A program made the position numbers and the translations under genes. A DNA stretch of 6,036 nt, from NCBI GenBank assembly GCA_003164255.1, contig PLST01000543.1:1-6036 (forward strand), read 5' to 3'. The notes under the pieces were generated by a model, which saw only the letters and a program-made list of their open reading frames with translations, did not search any database and was not told the origin of the DNA. The DNA comes from Acidobacteriaceae bacterium (GTDB taxonomy: Bacteria > Acidobacteriota > Terriglobia > Terriglobales > Acidobacteriaceae). Below are positions 1 to 6,036 of the stretch, in pieces. Numbering within the stretch: position 1 is the stretch's first letter; the number at the start of each line of letters is the position of its first letter.

Positions 1-33
1 CGAGGTACGGTGCACAAGCGAAAGGCGCTCTGA

Positions 34-1842
34 ATGAACGGAAACAGTTTGATGGATCTGCCGGGGAACACCGGCGACGCAGCCATTCGCCGATATAACG
101 CCTTTCTGCTGCTGGTGGCTGGGCTGGGAGGCCTGCTGTACGGCATCGACGTAGGCATTATTGGCGGAGCGCTTCCCTACCTGAATGCCACGTCGAATTT
201 GACCACGGCCCAGCTCTCGGAAATTGTGGCGGCTGTGCTGCTGGGCAGCGTCTTCTCCACGCTGTTCGCTGGGATGCTTGCCGACTGGATGGGCCGCAAG
301 CCGCTGATGGTTCTGAGCGGGCTCACTTTTGCTGTGAGCATTCCCATCATCGCTCTGTCGTCAGGATTCGGGCCGCTGTTTTTCGGGCGGCTTCTGCAGG
401 GCGTGAGCGGTGGGCTGATCGGTGTGGTGGTGCCGCTCTACCTGGCCGAGTGCCTGCGCGCTTCGAATCGTGGCAAGGGCACGGCGATCTTCCAATGGCT
501 GCTGACCTTCGGCATTGTGGCGGCGGCGCTGGTGGGCATGTACTTCAGCTACCAGGTGGCGGCGGTGGAGAGATTGGGCGATGCCGCCGCGCTGTTTCAC
601 TTCAAGGACCATGCCTGGCGCGCGATCTTCTGGGTGTCGCTGCCGCCGGGAATTCTGTTTGTGCTGGGCAGCCTGCTGGTGACCGAGTCGCCACGCTGGT
701 TGTTCCGCCGCGGTGCCAAAGACAAGGCGCAAAAGGCGCTGCTGCGCTCGCGCAGCCACGAAGATGCAGCTCTTGAAATGGAGGAGATGAACTCCGTTGA
801 GCAGAGCGCGAGCAAGAAGCTCAATCAGAAGATCGGGGACTCGCTGCTGCAGCGGAAGTACCTGATCCCGTTTCTGCTGGCCTGCGTGATTCTGGCCTGC
901 AACACGGCCACCGGCGTGAATTCGATGATCGGCTACAACGTGAGCATCCTGATGCAGAGCGGGCTGAGCGACCTGAGCGCTCACTGGGGCTACGTGATCT
1001 TTACGGCCATGAACTTTACGATGACCGCGGTGGGCATGACGCTCGTCGATCGCAAGGGCCGTAAGTTTCTGTTCATCCTGGGGACCAGCGGGATTATTGT
1101 GGCACTGGTGACGGTGGGCACGCTGTTTCTGCGCACGGAGAAAGTGAGCGTGGATGCGCGCGACGTGGTGCAGCAAATGGTCGGGCCGGGTCAGAATCTG
1201 ACTCTGCATTTCGACCAGGCTGCCGCCGCAAAGCTGCTTGCGGCTGCGGGCGATGGCGGCGGGCAGATTGGGGCGGATCGCGCTTCGCTCGCGATTATTT
1301 ATTCGTACGGCGACTATACGGCGGCGACGACGTTTGTGCGCTCGGACGATGCTGCCGCTGCACCCATCTCCATCACGCGGGACACGGCGGTTCCTTCCAA
1401 TCGAATCCAGTCGCTGTTTACCAATCCGTTTGCCGATCTCAACGCTGCGCAGACCGCGCCGCTGGTGATCCAGAAGGCGCTGATCGGGCGCGTGCCTGAG
1501 GCTAGCCACGGCTGGCTGGTGGCGATCGGCCTCTACATGTTCATGGCGTTCTATGCGCTGGGGCCGGGCGTGTGCGTGTGGCTGGCGCTGAGCGAGCTGA
1601 TGCCCACGCGCATCCGCTCGAATGGGATGAGCATTGCGCTCGTGCTGAACCAGCTTGTGTCGACGACGCTGGCCGGCATCTTTTTGCCCTTCGTGAGCAA
1701 GCACGGCTACTCGTCCATGTTCTTCCTGTTCGCGAGCTTCACGGTGGTGTATTTCATCGTGACGGCATTCTTCCTGCCTGAAACGAAGGGCAAGACGCTG
1801 GAGGAGATTGAAGCGCACTTTGAAGGGCACGCAGCAAGCTAG
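34..1842 (+). CDS. MFS transporter, sugar porter family, with enlarged periplasmic loop
   Basis: This is an inner-membrane secondary transporter, probably a proton symporter for a sugar or related polyol. Twelve membrane segments can be placed at about residues 22-46, 62-84, 90-108, 113-137, 150-172, 196-217, 277-300, 317-338, 345-366, 493-518, 530-552 and 560-582. Sugar-porter signatures are present: GIDVGIIGG (37-45), DWMGRK (84-89), YLAE with R146 after TM4, ESPRWL (218-223), VDRKGRK (338-344), SELMPTRIR (520-528) and PETKGKTLEEIE (582-593). At 602 residues it is longer than the usual 450-500, because about 125 residues (367-492) lie between TM9 and TM10 on the periplasmic side. The TM7 QQxxGIN motif has become NTATGVN (290-296), so the substrate is uncertain. 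The ATG at 34 is preceded by AAAGG at 21-25 with 8 nt spacing; an in-frame ATG at 52 has a poorer site. It is convergent with the next gene. Confidence 0.93.
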   Translation: MNGNSLMDLPGNTGDAAIRRYNAFLLLVAGLGGLLYGIDVGIIGGALPYLNATSNLTTAQLSEIVAAVLLGSVFSTLFAGMLADWMGRKPLMVLSGLTFAVSIPIIALSSGFGPLFFGRLLQGVSGGLIGVVVPLYLAECLRASNRGKGTAIFQWLLTFGIVAAALVGMYFSYQVAAVERLGDAAALFHFKDHAWRAIFWVSLPPGILFVLGSLLVTESPRWLFRRGAKDKAQKALLRSRSHEDAALEMEEMNSVEQSASKKLNQKIGDSLLQRKYLIPFLLACVILACNTATGVNSMIGYNVSILMQSGLSDLSAHWGYVIFTAMNFTMTAVGMTLVDRKGRKFLFILGTSGIIVALVTVGTLFLRTEKVSVDARDVVQQMVGPGQNLTLHFDQAAAAKLLAAAGDGGGQIGADRASLAIIYSYGDYTAATTFVRSDDAAAAPISITRDTAVPSNRIQSLFTNPFADLNAAQTAPLVIQKALIGRVPEASHGWLVAIGLYMFMAFYALGPGVCVWLALSELMPTRIRSNGMSIALVLNQLVSTTLAGIFLPFVSKHGYSSMFFLFASFTVVYFIVTAFFLPETKGKTLEEIEAHFEGHAAS

Positions 1843-1858
1843 AGCGAAACATCCCTCT

Positions 1859-1915
1859 GGGGCTAAAGCCCAATTCTTTTTGTGGTCCGCATTTTGGCGC
1901 AGCTAAAGCCGCGCC
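1859..1915. repeat. Paired-hairpin REP-like intergenic element
   Basis: Two inverted repeats with the same core stand exactly 40 bp apart. The first, GGGCTAAAGCCC (1860-1871), forms a short stem with a TAAA loop. The second (1896-1915) has GGCGC and GCGCC arms around GCTAAAGC, interrupted by one A:C mismatch (1901/1910); an A to G change would make it perfect. GCTAAAGCC occurs at both 1862-1870 and 1902-1910. The element lies between convergent genes, the typical position of bacterial REP/BIME elements. The first hairpin is followed by a T-rich run (1874-1881), so it may also end the transporter transcript. From memory, similar hairpins recur in acidobacterial genomes; this was not checked. 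Confidence 0.6.
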
Positions 1916-1960
1916 CTTTCAAAGCCCGATCAATGCAACCAGTTCTGGAGCGATGAAGTG

Positions 1961-1998
1961 GAAAAGCGAACGGCGCGGAGGAAGATTTCTCCGCGCCG
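1961..1998 (-). terminator. Rho-independent-type terminator of the Bax inhibitor-like gene
   Basis: A perfect 10-bp inverted repeat, CGGCGCGGAG (1971-1980) and CTCCGCGCCG (1989-1998), flanks an 8-nt loop. Read on the minus strand, the stem begins 26 nt after the stop codon of the gene at 2025-2792 and is followed by TTCGCTTTTC (1970 down to 1961), a moderate U-rich tail. On the plus strand the tail is G-rich, so termination of the minus-strand transcript is the better reading. The T run is interrupted, so efficiency is uncertain. Confidence 0.6.
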
Positions 1999-2024
1999 GG
2001 TTTGGTGCAACGCTTTGACCGCTC

Positions 2025-2792
2025 TTAGTTGCGGCTGCGCATCTTGGACAACAGGCGAAGAATTTCAAGGTAGAGCCAGACCAGCGTGACCATGATGCCG
2101 AAGGCGCCGTACCACTCCATGTAGCGGGGAGCGCCGTACTGGACACCCTGCTCGATAAAGTCGAAATCAAGCACGAGGTTGAGCGCGGCAATGGCAACCA
2201 CGATCAAACTGAAGCCGATGCCGATGATGCCGTTCCCGTTGACGCTCATGAATTGCACGCCGAAGAAGCCGAGGATCATTTCGAGCATGTAAAACACAAA
2301 GATGCCGCCGGTGGCCGCAATGATGCCGAGGCGGAACTTCTGCGTGACCTGGATCCATCCGGAGCGATAAGCGATGAGCAGGACAAACAGCGTGCCGAAG
2401 GTGAGGCTAACGGCCTGAATCGCGATGCCGGGATAGCGCAGTTCCAGCATTGCGGATAAGCCGCCGAGCACCAGCCCTTCAAGCAGCGCATAGATCGGCG
2501 CCGTCACCGGCGACCACTGCTTCTTGAACGTGGTGACCATGGCGACGATGAAACCGCCGATCAGCCCGAGCATCATCAGCGGCGCCACATTCGTGATGTC
2601 GCGGTCAGGCAGAAACATGTGCCATGTCCACGCGGCCGTAGCAATGGAACAAAGCAGCAGGAGGCCGGTCTTGTTGACCGTTCCGTTCAGGGTCATCCGG
2701 TCCTGGACGTCAATCAAGCTGCCGGGTTGCGCGGCAAGATTCGAGAACGTATTTTGGCCCAGCGCCGGATTCGAAGTCTTGAAGAGTGCCAT
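2025..2792 (-). CDS. Bax inhibitor-1/YccA family membrane protein
   Basis: This is a 255-residue polytopic inner-membrane protein of the Bax inhibitor-1 (TMBIM) superfamily, close to the bacterial branch whose members begin MALFxxSNPAL. Members are thought to affect membrane proteostasis (YccA with FtsH) or to act as pH-sensitive calcium leak channels (Bacillus YetJ). The role here is not known. Seven hydrophobic segments can be placed at about residues 43-60, 68-88, 97-115, 122-143, 154-178, 186-208 and 227-246, after a soluble N-terminus of about 40 residues. Family-like features include YALLEGLVLGG (101-111), the acidic LDFDFIEQG (208-216) at the end of TM6, and the C-terminal WYGAFGIMVTLVWLYLEILR (227-246). 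The length is normal and the frame intact. The start is supported by GGAG (plus-strand CTCC 2801-2804) 8 nt before the ATG. It appears monocistronic: it is divergent from the DUF2339 gene, convergent with the transporter, and followed by a terminator hairpin. Confidence 0.92.
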   Translation of the reverse strand: MALFKTSNPALGQNTFSNLAAQPGSLIDVQDRMTLNGTVNKTGLLLLCSIATAAWTWHMFLPDRDITNVAPLMMLGLIGGFIVAMVTTFKKQWSPVTAPIYALLEGLVLGGLSAMLELRYPGIAIQAVSLTFGTLFVLLIAYRSGWIQVTQKFRLGIIAATGGIFVFYMLEMILGFFGVQFMSVNGNGIIGIGFSLIVVAIAALNLVLDFDFIEQGVQYGAPRYMEWYGAFGIMVTLVWLYLEILRLLSKMRSRN

Positions 2793-2867
2793 TGAATTGT
2801 CTCCGTGTGCTCAAAGCAGGTGCCAGGTTGAGTGAGATTGCAGCCTCGCGGATGAGCTTCCTCTGTG

Positions 2868-2896
2868 ATTTTAGACGCTCCAGCACCTCATTTTGA
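2868..2896 (-). promoter_or_regulatory. Candidate promoter for the Bax inhibitor-like gene
   Basis: On the minus strand a TAAAAT hexamer (plus-strand ATTTTA, 2868-2873) matches the -10 consensus at 5 of 6 positions. A poor -35 candidate, TCAAAA (2891-2896), lies 17 nt upstream and matches 3 of 6. This would give a leader of about 65-70 nt before the ATG at 2792. The weak -35 makes this tentative. Confidence 0.3.
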
Positions 2897-2926
2897 TGCA
2901 TTGCGTTACACCAGGGGGTCTCGGTT

Positions 2927-2973
2927 GCCCGGGCGGTTGACTTCCATCTGGAAATACCGGCCCGGGTGCGGTA
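2927..2973. promoter_or_regulatory. Repeated GCCCGGG motif and inverted repeat in the divergent promoter region
   Basis: GCCCGGG occurs at 2927-2933 (within the palindrome GCCCGGGC, 2927-2934) and again at 2960-2966, 33 bp apart, close to three helical turns. Both copies are soon followed by CGGT. The second copy lies inside TACCG (2955-2959) and CGGTA (2969-2973), a 5-bp inverted repeat that overlaps the candidate -10 of the DUF2339 promoter. The position suits a regulator site, but short GC-rich palindromes also arise by chance in this composition. Confidence 0.2.
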
Positions 2974-2977
2974 AAGT
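2949..2977 (+). promoter_or_regulatory. Candidate promoter for the DUF2339-DUF3999 operon
   Basis: TGGAAA (2949-2954, 4 of 6 to -35) and TAAAGT (2972-2977, 4 of 6 to -10) are separated by 17 nt. The predicted start of transcription would be around 2984-2986, practically on the ATG at 2986, which suggests a leaderless or near-leaderless mRNA. The only Shine-Dalgarno-like sequence before that ATG is a weak GGA (2978-2980). A TTGACT at 2937-2942 is a better -35 hexamer but has no suitable -10 at normal spacing. Confidence 0.25.
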
Positions 2978-2985
2978 GGACGCCA

Positions 2986-4905
2986 ATGAATCCAGACACG
3001 CCAGGCAGTCTTGAAGAGCAGGTGCGTGAGCTGCGTTTGCGCTTGACGCGGATTGAAGAGGCGCTGCACAACCAGGGCATTCTCTCCCAGCAGTGGCGGC
3101 CCGCTGCAGGAGAGGATCTTTCCGCGGTGCCTCCGGTGGCCCCGGCTGATGCCGTTACTCCGGCGCAAGAGGCGGCAGAGGCGCCGCCGCCGGCACTGGC
3201 GGAAGCTCTTCCCCCGCGACCGCTCTTTGCCGGCTCCGGTTCAGCGCCGCTTGAGGCTCAAGGCTCGCTGGAAAGCCGGATCGGCTCGCAGTGGTTTAAC
3301 CGCGTGGGCATTCTCGCCGTGCTCATCGGCATGGCGTGGTTTCTCAAGTTCGCCATCGATAACCACTGGATCGGGCCGCTGGGCCGGGTGCTGATCGGCC
3401 TGGTTGCCGGAGGGGCTCTCATCGCTTGGTCAGAGCGCTTCCGCAACCATGGATATGCCCTGTTCTCTTATTCGCTGAAGGCCATCGGCAGCGGCGTCCT
3501 TTATCTGTCGCTGTGGGCTGCATTCTCGCTCTTTCACCTGGTGCCTTCCGGCGCTGCCTTCGCCGCCATGATTGCGGTAACGGCATTCAACGCGTACATG
3601 GCATGGGCGCAGGATGCGGAACTGCTTGCCCTCTACGCAATCGTCGGCGGCCTCTCAACGCCGCTGCTGCTCTCGACCGGGGGAAATCACGAGATCACGC
3701 TGTTCACTTATCTGCTGCTGCTCGATATCGCTGTGCTTGTGCTGGTTTGCCTTCGGCCCTGGTCGCGGCTACTCTTCGGGGCGTTTGTGGGAACGGTGCT
3801 GTTCATCACCGCATGGTGGTTCGAGTTTTACTCGGACGAACAAGTGTTGCGAACCGCACTTTTCGTGGGCTGCTTCTTCCTGATCTTTGCGTTGGCTCCG
3901 CGGCTGGTCGAGACAAGAGAGCAGGACGGCGGACACTTGAATGTGTGGGACAGCCTGGCGCTGGTAATCGTCCCTGTAGCCAACGCCGCTCTTGGATTCC
4001 TGGCTTACTACGCAATGCTTGACCGGCCCGAGGCGGATTGGGCTCAACCGTGGCTTGCGGTCGCTTTTGCCGCGTTCTATCTGCTGCTGCTGCGCCTGCC
4101 GGCGCAAGGAAGATTGAAGGCAAGCTCGGAGCTGCTGTCGGCGCTTCATCTGTCGGCAGCCGTGGTCTTTCTCACCATTGCCATTCCGCTGAAAGCGAGC
4201 GGACGCTGGATCACGATCGGCTGGCTTGTGGAAGGCGCGGCACTGTTGTGGGTGGCAGTGCGCACGCGCATGCGGCTGTTGCGCGCGCTGGCTGTGCTTT
4301 GCCTGGTTCTGGGACTCGGTGCTCTGGTCACCATCAATCCTTCGGCTGCTGCAACGCCCATCTTCAACCAGCGCTTCGGCGCTTATTGCGTGGCTATCGC
4401 TGTGTTCGCGTTCGCGGCGTGGCTGGCGGCACCGGAACCAGCAGACCCGGCCGGCGAAACGTTAGTTTCTTCGCCTGCGCTTGCAGCGCTCGCTGTGCTT
4501 GCCGTTAACGCGCTCATTCTTGTCGCCGTGAGCCTCGAGATTCATAGTTACTGGTGGTTCCTGCGCTGGCGCGGCGACTGGAACTTGTTTGAGAATTATC
4601 GGATCGATGCGCAGTTCACCTACTCGGCATGGTTCATGCTGTTCGGCGCAATCCTGCTGGCCGTGGGTTTTTGGCGGCGATCGGCGTTTCTGCGCTGGCA
4701 GGCTTTGCTGCTGATTGCCGTCTCCATTGGAAAGGTGTTTCTTGTGGACATGAGCGAGTTGAGCCAGGGCTACCGCATCCTCAGCTTCCTGGGGCTGGGC
4801 GTGCTGCTGCTGGGCGTGAGTTATATCTACCAGCGCGACCTGCTCAATCTTCGCGGCCAGCACACGCCGGAAACCGGGCACGGCGCGGATCAGGAAAACT
4901 CATGA
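2986..4905 (+). CDS. DUF2339 domain-containing polytopic membrane protein
   Basis: This is a 639-residue predicted inner-membrane protein of the DUF2339 family (COG5373 type), whose biochemical function is not established. The N-terminus (about 8-32) is a charged, probably coiled-coil helix. A Pro/Ala-rich linker follows (about 38-90), then the family's typical entry ESRIGSQWFNRVGILAVLIG (96-115). From there to residue 615 I count about 17-18 hydrophobic segments. Typical family stretches include YAIVGGLSTPLLL (217-229) and the C-terminal block 571-617, with IGKVFLVDMSELSQGYRILS (581-600) leading into a last helix and YQRDLL. The tail (620-639) is hydrophilic. The stop codon overlaps the next start as ATGA (4902-4905), so the two genes are translationally coupled. 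The start at 2986 has only a weak GGA upstream, but it begins the usual short coiled-coil N-terminus. A scaffold, transport or envelope-polymer role is conceivable, but nothing in the sequence shows it. Confidence 0.9.
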   Translation: MNPDTPGSLEEQVRELRLRLTRIEEALHNQGILSQQWRPAAGEDLSAVPPVAPADAVTPAQEAAEAPPPALAEALPPRPLFAGSGSAPLEAQGSLESRIGSQWFNRVGILAVLIGMAWFLKFAIDNHWIGPLGRVLIGLVAGGALIAWSERFRNHGYALFSYSLKAIGSGVLYLSLWAAFSLFHLVPSGAAFAAMIAVTAFNAYMAWAQDAELLALYAIVGGLSTPLLLSTGGNHEITLFTYLLLLDIAVLVLVCLRPWSRLLFGAFVGTVLFITAWWFEFYSDEQVLRTALFVGCFFLIFALAPRLVETREQDGGHLNVWDSLALVIVPVANAALGFLAYYAMLDRPEADWAQPWLAVAFAAFYLLLLRLPAQGRLKASSELLSALHLSAAVVFLTIAIPLKASGRWITIGWLVEGAALLWVAVRTRMRLLRALAVLCLVLGLGALVTINPSAAATPIFNQRFGAYCVAIAVFAFAAWLAAPEPADPAGETLVSSPALAALAVLAVNALILVAVSLEIHSYWWFLRWRGDWNLFENYRIDAQFTYSAWFMLFGAILLAVGFWRRSAFLRWQALLLIAVSIGKVFLVDMSELSQGYRILSFLGLGVLLLGVSYIYQRDLLNLRGQHTPETGHGADQENS

Positions 4906-6036
4906 GACTGGCTTTCGCTCTGCTTCTGCTGCTTGCCAGCACCGCATCTCCCGAGATCCGGTATTTTCGTTACGAGCGCCCCGTCGAGAATGTGGGACAA
5001 AAATCCGGCCAGGTGTGCCTCCGGATCGACGCCGGGATTTTTGCGAACGCATCTCCCGGCCTGGCTGATCTCCGTCTCTATCGCGACCAGACTGAGAACC
5101 CCTACGTCATTCGCGTAGCGCGAGCCGTCGAGGGCTCGGAAAAATCCATCGCGGTGCTGAACCTGGGCACGCGGGGCGGGCGCACTGTGTTCGATACCAG
5201 GATGTCGGGCGCAGACTTCAGCGACGTGCAACTTGATGTCGAGGCAAAGGACTTCATCGCAACGGTCGCGGTATCCGGCAGCAGCGCCCTGGCCGGCAGC
5301 GCGCAAACAAAACTCGGTTCGTTCACGATCTTCGATCTCGCCCGCCAGAGGCTCGGTCGAAGCACCGTTCTTCATCTGCCGGAATCGGAATTTGCTTTTT
5401 TGCACTTCAGCATCAACGGCCCGCTTGTGCCCGCGGACATTACCGGCCTCTCGGTCGAGCGTCTCCCTTCAAACCAGCCCGCCTACGAGACAGTAACGGA
5501 GTCAGCGCAGGTTTCACAGAAGGGCCACTCGTCTATTGTTGAGATTAACGTCCCCGCGCATACGCCCGTAGAGCGCGTGACCTTTGCGCCGGGCCCTGCC
5601 CCCGCGCTCTTTTCGAGAGACGTGACCATCAGTGTCGTGCCCGTCAATATTGCGAGAGGACCTGCGCCCGCGTCCGATCAGTCTGCGCCACCGGCGCCCA
5701 CTGTCAGCTCTGGCAATTTGTTGCGAGTGCACAGCGATCAGGACGGCCACCGCATCGACGAAGAGCGCCTCGCAATCGACGCGCCCGCTCTCGACTTTGA
5801 CACGCCGACCAAATGGACCATCAGCATCGACAACGGCGACGACGCGCCCTTGAGCCTTTCGTCCGTGAAGCTCGAGATGCTCGAGCGCAGGCTTTGCTTC
5901 GAGTCCGTCGCAAATGCCGCTTACACGCTCTACTACGGAGATTCCGCGCTCGCCTTTCCGCGCTACGACTACGCCACTCTCTTCGCCCCGCAAGCCACTG
6001 CTGTGGCGGGCACGCTGGGACCCGAGCAGGCGAACC
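4902..6036 (+). CDS. DUF3999 family exported protein, 3' end outside window
   Basis: The frame is open from ATG 4902 to the window edge, giving 378 codons plus one base with no stop. AGGA (4892-4895) lies 6 nt before the start. Residues 1-16 form a signal peptide (MRLAFALLLLLAS core), so the body is periplasmic. Family-like features are FRYERPV (22-28) directly after the signal, LADLRLYRDQTENPYVIRV (54-72), a middle region that reads as beta-rich with LGSFTIFDL (138-146), IDNGDDAPLSL (309-319), YTLYYGD (341-347), FPRYDYATL (352-360) and LGPEQAN (372-378). A Pro/Ala/Ser-rich linker (about 251-270) separates two probable beta domains. Family members generally end with one transmembrane helix soon after the LGPEQAN region, so perhaps 50-70 residues are missing here. 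DUF3999 genes commonly sit beside DUF2339 genes, as here with a 4-bp overlap. The molecular function is unknown; the beta-sandwich look suggests binding rather than catalysis, which is inference. Confidence 0.88.
   Translation, partial: MRLAFALLLLLASTASPEIRYFRYERPVENVGQKSGQVCLRIDAGIFANASPGLADLRLYRDQTENPYVIRVARAVEGSEKSIAVLNLGTRGGRTVFDTRMSGADFSDVQLDVEAKDFIATVAVSGSSALAGSAQTKLGSFTIFDLARQRLGRSTVLHLPESEFAFLHFSINGPLVPADITGLSVERLPSNQPAYETVTESAQVSQKGHSSIVEINVPAHTPVERVTFAPGPAPALFSRDVTISVVPVNIARGPAPASDQSAPPAPTVSSGNLLRVHSDQDGHRIDEERLAIDAPALDFDTPTKWTISIDNGDDAPLSLSSVKLEMLERRLCFESVANAAYTLYYGDSALAFPRYDYATLFAPQATAVAGTLGPEQAN

Noticed and set aside
1..33. Possible C-terminal tail of an upstream gene (ten open codons ending in TGA at 31-33, directly before the transporter ATG)
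   Set aside because: Ten codons with no recognisable motif are too few to support a coding call, although the abutting stop and start would suit an operon. The sequence to the left of the window would settle it.
361..1830. A 489-codon open frame on the minus strand antisense to the transporter
   Set aside because: Its translation is rich in Arg, His and Gln with no recognisable domain, and it mirrors the strong GC third-position bias of the transporter, which has every family signature. It is a shadow frame.
1859..1881. Strong intrinsic terminator for the transporter
   Set aside because: The hairpin has only 4-5 bp and the T run is separated from the stem by AATTC, so I list it as part of the repeat element and not as a separate terminator.
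2710..2901. A 63-codon minus-strand frame beginning MHQNEVLERLKSQRKLIREA, upstream of and overlapping the Bax inhibitor-like start
   Set aside because: The first 30 residues look helix-like, but it overlaps the 5' part of the Bax inhibitor-like gene by 83 nt in another frame, has no clear ribosome site, and its second half is a shadow of that gene. A frameshifted N-terminal extension is unlikely because the gene already starts with the normal family N-terminus and a good GGAG.
4890..5405. A 171-codon minus-strand open frame across the operon junction
   Set aside because: It lies opposite the signal peptide and first domain of the DUF3999 protein, has no domain likeness, and would break an obvious coupled operon.
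5514..5993. A 159-codon minus-strand open frame near the right edge
   Set aside because: It is antisense to the DUF3999 coding frame, which continues without a stop and has family motifs at both ends. The composition is that of a shadow frame.

Overview
The window looks like chromosomal DNA from a high-GC (roughly 60% by eye) Gram-negative bacterium, most likely an acidobacterium (class Terriglobia/Acidobacteriia). This rests on three things. The DUF2339-DUF3999 gene pair resembles acidobacterial versions as I remember them. The sugar-porter-type transporter is unusually long. An intergenic double hairpin with GGCTAAAGCC-type cores sits between genes, and I associate such elements with these genomes. 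I could not run a search, so the taxonomic call is an inference.

Layout: (1) 34-1842 (+) encodes a 602-residue major facilitator superfamily transporter of the sugar porter family, with an extra periplasmic loop of about 125 residues. (2) 1843-2024 is a convergent intergenic stretch. It holds a REP-like pair of hairpins (1859-1915) and a rho-independent-type terminator (1961-1998) serving the gene on the minus strand. (3) 2025-2792 (-) encodes a Bax inhibitor-1/YccA-type membrane protein. (4) 2793-2985 is a divergent intergenic region with candidate promoters for both flanking genes and a repeated GCCCGGG motif. (5) 2986-4905 (+) encodes a polytopic DUF2339 membrane protein. It overlaps by 4 bp (ATGA) the start of (6) a DUF3999 exported protein at 4902, which runs off the right edge of the window after 378 codons.

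The last two genes are very probably one translationally coupled operon, encoding an inner-membrane protein and a secreted, membrane-tethered partner of unknown function. The transporter and the Bax inhibitor-like gene are convergent single units with no obvious functional link to this pair. I see no rRNA, tRNA, CRISPR array, insertion sequence or phage gene. All four genes are membrane or envelope proteins. The least characterised items are the DUF2339/DUF3999 pair, the atypical substrate site and extra loop of the transporter, and the paired-hairpin repeat.
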